Below are positions 23,375 through 27,985 of a DNA stretch of 27,985 bases, in pieces; the stretch's first letter is position 1; each line of letters starts with the position of its first letter. The notes below the pieces were generated by a model, which worked only from the letters and a program-made list of their open reading frames with translations, had not been told where the DNA came from and did not search any database. This DNA is from Prevotella sp. CAG:1031 (lineage in GTDB: Bacteria; Bacteroidota; Bacteroidia; Bacteroidales; Muribaculaceae), in the NCBI GenBank assembly GCA_000431215.1, contig HF985618.1, positions 1-27,985 on the forward strand, read 5' to 3'. Position numbers and translations under genes: made by a program.

Positions 23375-24712
23375 ATGTATTTGAAATGGATATGTTTTAC
23401 GATTACAGTCTGCCTGTTATTGGCGATACCTAATTGTGCTGTTTCGGAAGAATCGCGTGAGATATTGCTTCCGCCGGCCGATGCAGGGCTATATATCTAT
23501 GATCTCACTTCCGACAGAGTTGTTGTCGATCATAATTCCGATAAGCTTTATATTCCGGCAAGCGTTACGAAAGCCATAACGACGGCCTCGGTAATGTCTC
23601 TACACGATTCGTTGGAACGCTTTGTAACGCCGGTTATTATTTCCGGACCGGTTATCGACTGCGAACTTCAGGGAGATCTCATAATACGGGGCGTCGGTGA
23701 TCCGACTCTCGGCTCAGCGCGCTGGAGCTCAACGGTCGCTGTATGTGATAGTGTTCTCAAGGCGCTGCGTAAGGCGGGTATTGAATCAATCAAAGGTTCT
23801 GTCAGGGCCGATGAGAACACTTTGTGGGTCTCTAATGGCGTGCCATCGGGATGGGTAGACTCCGACCTCACTTATTATTATGGAGCAGAACTCTTTGCCA
23901 TTAATTTCGATGGTAACACGATAAACATATCGAAAGGGGAGCCGAACCGAAAGACTCCGGCGTTGAAAATCATCGAGGACCGGAGTCCATTGCGCAGAGT
24001 CCGGGGAGAGCGGCAGTTGCGTGGAAAAGGATCCGGAAGAGTGGCTAATCCTGTTCCGTATTCAACTTTTATTTCATCTCTGACGCAAGCGTTGGAAAAA
24101 GCAGGAATTAAGGTGAAAGGTGAAGAAGTGCCCCGCGACGGTTATGAACGTCAGATAGGCACATATTCGTCGCCTGTATTTGTCGATATAATGCGTAGCC
24201 TTATGTTCAGGTCCGACAATCTGATGGCCGAAGGAATGTTGCGCGCATTGGCTCCGGCCGAGAGCCGTGATGCCGCACTCGAAGAGCAGAAAGGTGTATG
24301 GGAAGACTTCGAGCTCAACATTAAGAATATTACTGTCGAGGATGGCAGCGGTCTGTCGCGGAATAACAGGCTGACCCCGAGATTCCTTGGCACTCTTCTT
24401 GAGCAGATGGCCAGGTCGTCGGTCGGTCGTTCATATGTCAGTCTCTTTCCCCGCGCAGGTTGCGAAGGTACTGTCAAACGACTTCTAAAAGGCACACCGC
24501 TTGAGGGGCGTCTCGTATTGAAGTCAGGAAGCATGAACAAGGTGCAGAGCTATGCGGGTTATCTTCTTGATGACGACGGACGCACCACACATGTTGTTGT
24601 CTTTATGGCTAACGGGTTCAAAGATCGTGCGAATCTTAAGCTGCGACTTGAGAAATTTCTTGTCAATTTCTTTTGTCGCGATAATGAGGCTGTCGAATCA
24701 GACTCGGAGTGA
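23375..24712 (+). CDS. dacB: D-alanyl-D-alanine carboxypeptidase/endopeptidase, PBP4 (DacB) type
   Basis: Periplasmic class C penicillin-binding protein that trims or cleaves peptidoglycan peptides. I chose the ATG at 23375 (445 residues); the upstream TTG at 23348 would start inside the promoter. Residues 1-22 form a signal peptide (MYLKWICFTITVCLLLAI). The three serine-peptidase motifs are present: SVTK with S63 and K66, SDN at 280-282, and KSG at 383-385 (KTG variant). The large insertion between the first two motifs, with GVGDPTLGS near 107-114, is typical of PBP4. The 3' end overlaps the convergent MATE gene by 15 bases. Confidence 0.92.
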   Translation: MYLKWICFTITVCLLLAIPNCAVSEESREILLPPADAGLYIYDLTSDRVVVDHNSDKLYIPASVTKAITTASVMSLHDSLERFVTPVIISGPVIDCELQGDLIIRGVGDPTLGSARWSSTVAVCDSVLKALRKAGIESIKGSVRADENTLWVSNGVPSGWVDSDLTYYYGAELFAINFDGNTINISKGEPNRKTPALKIIEDRSPLRRVRGERQLRGKGSGRVANPVPYSTFISSLTQALEKAGIKVKGEEVPRDGYERQIGTYSSPVFVDIMRSLMFRSDNLMAEGMLRALAPAESRDAALEEQKGVWEDFELNIKNITVEDGSGLSRNNRLTPRFLGTLLEQMARSSVGRSYVSLFPRAGCEGTVKRLLKGTPLEGRLVLKSGSMNKVQSYAGYLLDDDGRTTHVVVFMANGFKDRANLKLRLEKFLVNFFCRDNEAVESDSE

Positions 24713-26068
24713 ATCACCATTATTTGCAGCCGATTTCCTGAGTGTGCGATAGAATATGATTGTTGCCATAGTGGCGGCGAAAGCAAGACTGACGCTGTAA
24801 CTGTAGTAAACGCCAACGTTTTCAAGCTCTATTACGCAGGCAAACCATAACATTACCGGCATGCCGATAATGGCATAGCATATTACCGAAATCCAAAGCA
24901 GCGGCTTGACGCGCGAGGTGCCGCGCAAAGCATTGACGTAGGTTAGCTGCGTGGCATCCATATATTGATAGACAACCAGAGGGATAATGAGAGTCAGAGC
25001 ACATTCGATGACTTCAGTGCTGGGAGTGAAGCAACCGATTATCCATTTACCTCCGAAAAGAAATATCAGCGAAGCTATCGTTGCCAGTACGAGATTGAAG
25101 TGAAGGCCTGCGGCTGTTATCCGTTTAGCATTGGAGATGTCGCCGATTCCCATGAAGTTCGAGACCCGGATAGATGTAGCGGTTGCAAAACTTATAAATG
25201 TCATGAATCCTAACTGCGACATGGTGTTCACAACCTGATAGGCCGCGAGTTGAATTTTGCTGAACCATCCGCATACAACAGCGCCGAAACTCCACATTGA
25301 ACATTCGATGCCACTCTGTATCATTACGGGGTAAGAGGTCGTCCATACCTGACGACGGAGGTTGCCGCAGGCTTTGTCGCTACGGAATCCTTCGGCATAG
25401 TCTTTATAGCGTCTGCGTCGGAAAAACAACACCGCTATGGCTGTTGCTCCGGCGAATCTTGCAAAGAGTGTGCTTATGCCGGCCCCTGCAAGCCCCATCT
25501 CCGGAAATCCGAACTTTCCGAATATAAGTAGGTAATTCCCGATTATATTGAGGATATTAGCCCCGAGAATAATCCACATTGGAGTTGCGGTGTCATTGAT
25601 TCCGTTTGAAATCTGTTGGAAAGAATTGAAAACGGCCATCGGTAACAAGGTGGCCATAATTATCAGGTAATAGGAGCGGGCAATCGGAAGCAGTTCCTCC
25701 GGCTGTCCGAAATCGGCGAGAAAAAAGTAGATGACGCACATCAGTGCAGTCAGCACCAGCGATACAGCAATATTTATCTCTACTCCGGCGCGTGCCGTCA
25801 GGCCTGCCCGTCGGGAGTCACCGCGTCCATACAGCGCTCCGATCAGTGGAGTCAGACCGGCCGCAAAACCGATTTGCATCACTGTTACTATGACGAAAAG
25901 CGAATTTACGAAAGCTGCAGCGGCAAGCTCGTCAACTCCATATGCCCCTACCATCATAGTGTCGGCAAATGTGACTATAATTACTCCGAGTTGAGTCACC
26001 AAAATGGGTAAGCCCAACCGCAACAGGTTGTTATATTCTGTTCGATATCTATTCCAAAGACCGGTCAT
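24698..26068 (-). CDS. MATE-family multidrug/cation antiporter
   Basis: Inner-membrane exporter that uses a Na+ or H+ gradient to expel drugs or metabolites. I chose the ATG at 26066-26068 (456 residues) because it lies 20 bases past a -7 box; the upstream ATG at 26131 would precede that promoter. The sequence shows about 12 hydrophobic segments and MATE landmarks: RLGLPILVTQLGVIIVTFAD at the first helix, DTMMVGAYG, GFAAGLTPLIGALYGRGD in the first half, and a related repeat in the second half (MSQLGFMTFISFATATSIRVSNFMG begins that block). Substrate unknown. Its 3' end overlaps the PBP4 gene. Confidence 0.93.
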   Translation of the reverse strand: MTGLWNRYRTEYNNLLRLGLPILVTQLGVIIVTFADTMMVGAYGVDELAAAAFVNSLFVIVTVMQIGFAAGLTPLIGALYGRGDSRRAGLTARAGVEINIAVSLVLTALMCVIYFFLADFGQPEELLPIARSYYLIIMATLLPMAVFNSFQQISNGINDTATPMWIILGANILNIIGNYLLIFGKFGFPEMGLAGAGISTLFARFAGATAIAVLFFRRRRYKDYAEGFRSDKACGNLRRQVWTTSYPVMIQSGIECSMWSFGAVVCGWFSKIQLAAYQVVNTMSQLGFMTFISFATATSIRVSNFMGIGDISNAKRITAAGLHFNLVLATIASLIFLFGGKWIIGCFTPSTEVIECALTLIIPLVVYQYMDATQLTYVNALRGTSRVKPLLWISVICYAIIGMPVMLWFACVIELENVGVYYSYSVSLAFAATMATIIFYRTLRKSAANNGDSLRV

Positions 26069-26088
26069 ATATATCTTGCATTGGAGTG

Positions 26089-26096
26089 CAAAGGTA
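26089..26096 (-). promoter_or_regulatory. Promoter -7 box of the MATE gene
   Basis: Minus-strand TACCTTTG, matching TAnnTTTG, 20 bases upstream of the chosen MATE start. No clear -33 element. Confidence 0.65.
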
Positions 26097-26150
26097 GTGA
26101 TTTTCGATGACATAATTCGGTTATCATGCATTACAAATGAATAAAGCCAA

Positions 26151-26181
26151 CGGGAGCGCGCCGGGATCCGACGCGCTCCCG
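26151..26181 (-). terminator. Intrinsic terminator downstream of the lpxA-like gene
   Basis: Perfect 10-base-pair inverted repeat CGGGAGCGCG / CGCGCTCCCG with an 11-base loop, 21 bases after the stop of the acyltransferase gene. On the minus strand it is followed by TTGGCTTTATT. It insulates the MATE promoter. Confidence 0.8.
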
Positions 26182-26202
26182 AAGTATCAATAAAGCCGTG
26201 TC

Positions 26203-26991
26203 TCAGACCTGCAATTCCCGCGGAATCGCTACGAGACGGCTGTTGTTATCATCAATGAATTTCATGATTTCATCTTTTATTATACCGGGTTCGATGTCGG
26301 CCTCGATTCGCTTCATGGCGTTGAAAACCGATGTCTGAGTCTGGTAAATGTGGCGATAACTCTTGGCAGCGTTCTGAATGTCGTCTTCGCTGAAATCGTG
26401 TTTGCGCATTACCACGGCGTTCACGCCGAAAAATTCCACAGGATTGTGGGCGAAAATGGCGAACGGCGGAACATTTGAGCCTATGCGGCATCCGCCTTTA
26501 ACGAGCACCCATTTGCCGACATGTGCTTTTTCATGAACAATCACGCCGCTCGAAAGTATCGTGCACTCATCTATGACAGCATCGCCGGCAATAGCGACTC
26601 CGTTTCCGATAACCGAACGGCCTTTCAGCTCACTATCGTGACCGATATGGCTTTTGGCCATTATGAAGCAGTCATTGCCAATACGTGTTCCCCCTTCGGG
26701 TTTGATGCCGCGGTTGATGATCACGTGTTCGCGAATTGTGTTGTTCTCACCGATGAAACAATAAGTCTGATCGCCTTTCCACCGGAAATCCTGAGGGTCG
26801 GCGCCGATAATTGAGCCTTGGTAGACTTTGTTGTTGCGGCCCATACGAGTTCCATTGATAATGGACGTGTAGGGCATTATTTCGCAACCGTCGCCTATTT
26901 CGACGTTGGCATCGATAAAGGCAAAAGGATGGATTGTGACGTCTTTGCCAATTTTGGCAGAGGGGTCGACATGAGCGAGTGGACTTATCAT
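26203..26991 (-). CDS. lpxA: LpxA-like UDP-N-acetylglucosamine O-acyltransferase
   Basis: Left-handed parallel beta-helix acyltransferase, 262 residues, matching the LpxA length. Hexapeptide repeats run from residue 2 to about 180 (ISPLAHVDPSAKIGKDV, then VEIGDGCEIMP, IGENNTIREHV and INRG). The catalytic His is H118 in SHIGHDSEL. The loop GCRIGSNVPPFAIF at 167-180 and the helical C-terminus fit LpxA, which starts lipid A synthesis. However, the segment that usually reads GLRRRGF is VVMRKHDF, and the neighbours are efflux genes rather than lpxC-fabZ or lpxD. It may therefore be a second, specialised LpxA-type enzyme instead of the main lipid A gene. Probably co-transcribed with the TolC-like gene 40 bases upstream. 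Confidence 0.75.
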   Translation of the reverse strand: MISPLAHVDPSAKIGKDVTIHPFAFIDANVEIGDGCEIMPYTSIINGTRMGRNNKVYQGSIIGADPQDFRWKGDQTYCFIGENNTIREHVIINRGIKPEGGTRIGNDCFIMAKSHIGHDSELKGRSVIGNGVAIAGDAVIDECTILSSGVIVHEKAHVGKWVLVKGGCRIGSNVPPFAIFAHNPVEFFGVNAVVMRKHDFSEDDIQNAAKSYRHIYQTQTSVFNAMKRIEADIEPGIIKDEIMKFIDDNNSRLVAIPRELQV

Positions 26992-27031
26992 TGCATTGAT
27001 GATTTAAGGAGTTGTTCTGATTTATACATTT

Positions 27032-27985
27032 TTATCTGCCTCCGCCGAGCGCCTGATACAGATTGATTACAGCCTGAGCCTGCAGCTGACGGCAGGAAAT
27101 CTCTCCCATCTGAGAGCTAAGCAGCGAGGTCTGTGCGGTAAGAACTTCGAGGTACGAAGTTCCGGCACTTTCGCGGAGCAAAATGGTGGTGTAATCGACA
27201 GATTTGGTCAGCGCTTCGGTCTGAAGTTTGAGCTGGGATTCTTTCTCGACGCTTTTCTCGTAAACCATCATGGCGTCGCTGACTTCTCCGGCTGCCGAAA
27301 GGAGAGTGTACTCAAAGTTGTTCAGAGCCATTTTTTGCTGGGCTTTAGCGGCTTCAAGACGGGAAATGTTAGCGCCTCTCGAAAACAGCGGAGCGACCAG
27401 AGAGCCTGCAAGATCGATAAACCATTTGCCCGGATTTGTAACCAGACCTCCCACGAGGTTTGTAAAACCGCCGCTTGCGGTTATGTTCAAACCGGGATAA
27501 AACGCTGCGCGGGCTGAATTTGTCGAATAATATGCTACGGCAAGATCGCGCTCGGCGGCATAAACATCCGGACGGGCTGCCAGCTGTCTCATCGGTATTT
27601 CGCCGGTAAGACCTGCCGGAGCTGAGAGCGTTGCGTCAGGATTGATGTTCCACCTCTGAGGCATTACGTTGAGAAGCAGCGACATCGTGTTGTTCGTTCG
27701 TGTAAGAGACGCTTCAAGATCGGTAATGTTGGCGAGTATTCCATAATACTGAGCTTCGCTCTGGACTACGGCAGCCTCATTGACACGTCCGGCAAGTTTC
27801 AGGTCGCGCATGACTCCGACGCTCTGTCGCCAGTTTTCAGCCGTGGCGCGTGAAAGGCTTAGCTGACTCTCAAGGGCGGCAATAGCATAGTAGCAGTTTG
27901 CTACGGCAGCAATTATCTGGCTGCGCGCCGCCTGCTGGTAAGCCTGACTTTTGAGCACACCTTCCTTAGCTCCTCGTTTGGAGTT
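27032..27985 (-). CDS. TolC-family outer-membrane efflux protein (OprM/CmeC type), 5' end outside the window
   Basis: Outer-membrane channel of a tripartite RND or similar exporter. Only the 3' part is present; the frame stays open to the right edge, where it reads NSKRGAKEGVLKSQAYQQAA, matching the FGKLRN(A/S)KR region of the family. An in-frame GTG at 27958 is therefore not the real start. Visible parts are the long alpha-hairpin helices, the NTMSLLLN stretch, IPMRQLAARPDVYAAERDLA (the conserved LLxxRPDV motif of NodT-like lipoproteins), FYPGLNITASGGF, and the terminal repeat DYTTILLRESAGTSYLEVLTAQ split over two helices. The transporter and adaptor genes presumably lie to the right of the window. 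Confidence 0.93.
   Translation of the reverse strand, partial: NSKRGAKEGVLKSQAYQQAARSQIIAAVANCYYAIAALESQLSLSRATAENWRQSVGVMRDLKLAGRVNEAAVVQSEAQYYGILANITDLEASLTRTNNTMSLLLNVMPQRWNINPDATLSAPAGLTGEIPMRQLAARPDVYAAERDLAVAYYSTNSARAAFYPGLNITASGGFTNLVGGLVTNPGKWFIDLAGSLVAPLFSRGANISRLEAAKAQQKMALNNFEYTLLSAAGEVSDAMMVYEKSVEKESQLKLQTEALTKSVDYTTILLRESAGTSYLEVLTAQTSLLSSQMGEISCRQLQAQAVINLYQALGGGR

Noticed and set aside
26069..26131. Upstream ATG start for the MATE gene (26131)
   Set aside because: It precedes the -7 box at 26089-26096, and the added residues do not look like family sequence.
1..27985. CRISPR array, insertion sequence, prophage, defence island or biosynthetic cluster
   Set aside because: No direct-repeat series, transposase, integrase, phage structural gene, nuclease-helicase defence set or synthase was seen; gene content is core and envelope functions.

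Overview
The window looks like a chromosomal segment of a gut-type Bacteroidales bacterium, probably of the Muribaculaceae. The order is fairly secure and the family is an inference. The evidence is that nearly every complete gene reads like its Bacteroides or Muribaculaceae counterpart: a long IleS, a DksA-like protein without its zinc cysteines, lspA followed by a DUF4296 lipoprotein, DUF2027-Smr, PorQ fused tightly to cmk, and an unusual malate dehydrogenase. Most transcription units start with the Bacteroidota-type -7 box TAnnTTTG, usually TATCTTTG, and Shine-Dalgarno sequences are scarce. The region is compact core genome. I see no insertion sequence, prophage, CRISPR array, toxin-antitoxin pair or recognisable defence locus.

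Layout. Positions 1-1107 hold a GT61-type glycosyltransferase cut or disrupted near its N-terminus. Positions 1087-6569 (minus strand) form a tightly coupled operon: ileS, a TraR/DksA-family regulator, lspA, a DUF4296 lipoprotein and a 60-residue protein of unknown role. Positions 6720-7772 (minus) are a ROK sugar kinase. Positions 7988-10246 (plus) hold a truncated UpxY/NusG-like antiterminator followed by a membrane-bound CapD/FlaA1-type nucleotide-sugar dehydratase. Positions 10250-12099 (minus) hold a flavodoxin-ferredoxin (EFR1) protein coupled to a DUF2027-Smr protein. Positions 12201-14816 (plus) hold a Kdo/WaaP-like kinase, a GT4 glycosyltransferase and a DUF3108 protein. Next come tRNA-Arg(CCG) on the minus strand and the membrane pyrophosphatase hppA on the plus strand. 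Positions 17299-22109 (plus) are porQ-cmk-ispH-small lipoprotein-nadE. Then come mdh, a PBP4-type D,D-carboxypeptidase, a convergent MATE exporter, an LpxA-like acyltransferase and the 3' part of a TolC-family efflux protein running off the right edge.

Common themes. Much of the content concerns the cell envelope: two glycosyltransferases, a sugar dehydratase, an LPS-kinase-like protein, LspA, PBP4, an LpxA-like enzyme, PorQ, TolC and MATE. It is mixed with core metabolism and translation (ileS, cmk, ispH, nadE, mdh, hppA, tRNA-Arg). Translational coupling by ATGA or TGATG overlaps is the rule inside operons. Convergent neighbours end within a few bases of each other or overlap.

I did not find a clear new multi-gene system. 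The observations most worth a second look are the broken NGN-only antiterminator in front of capD, the PBP4 gene whose ATG sits 4 bases after a near-perfect promoter, the overlapping divergent promoters at 12146-12193, the orphan 60-residue protein in the lspA operon, and the divergent second-type LpxA.
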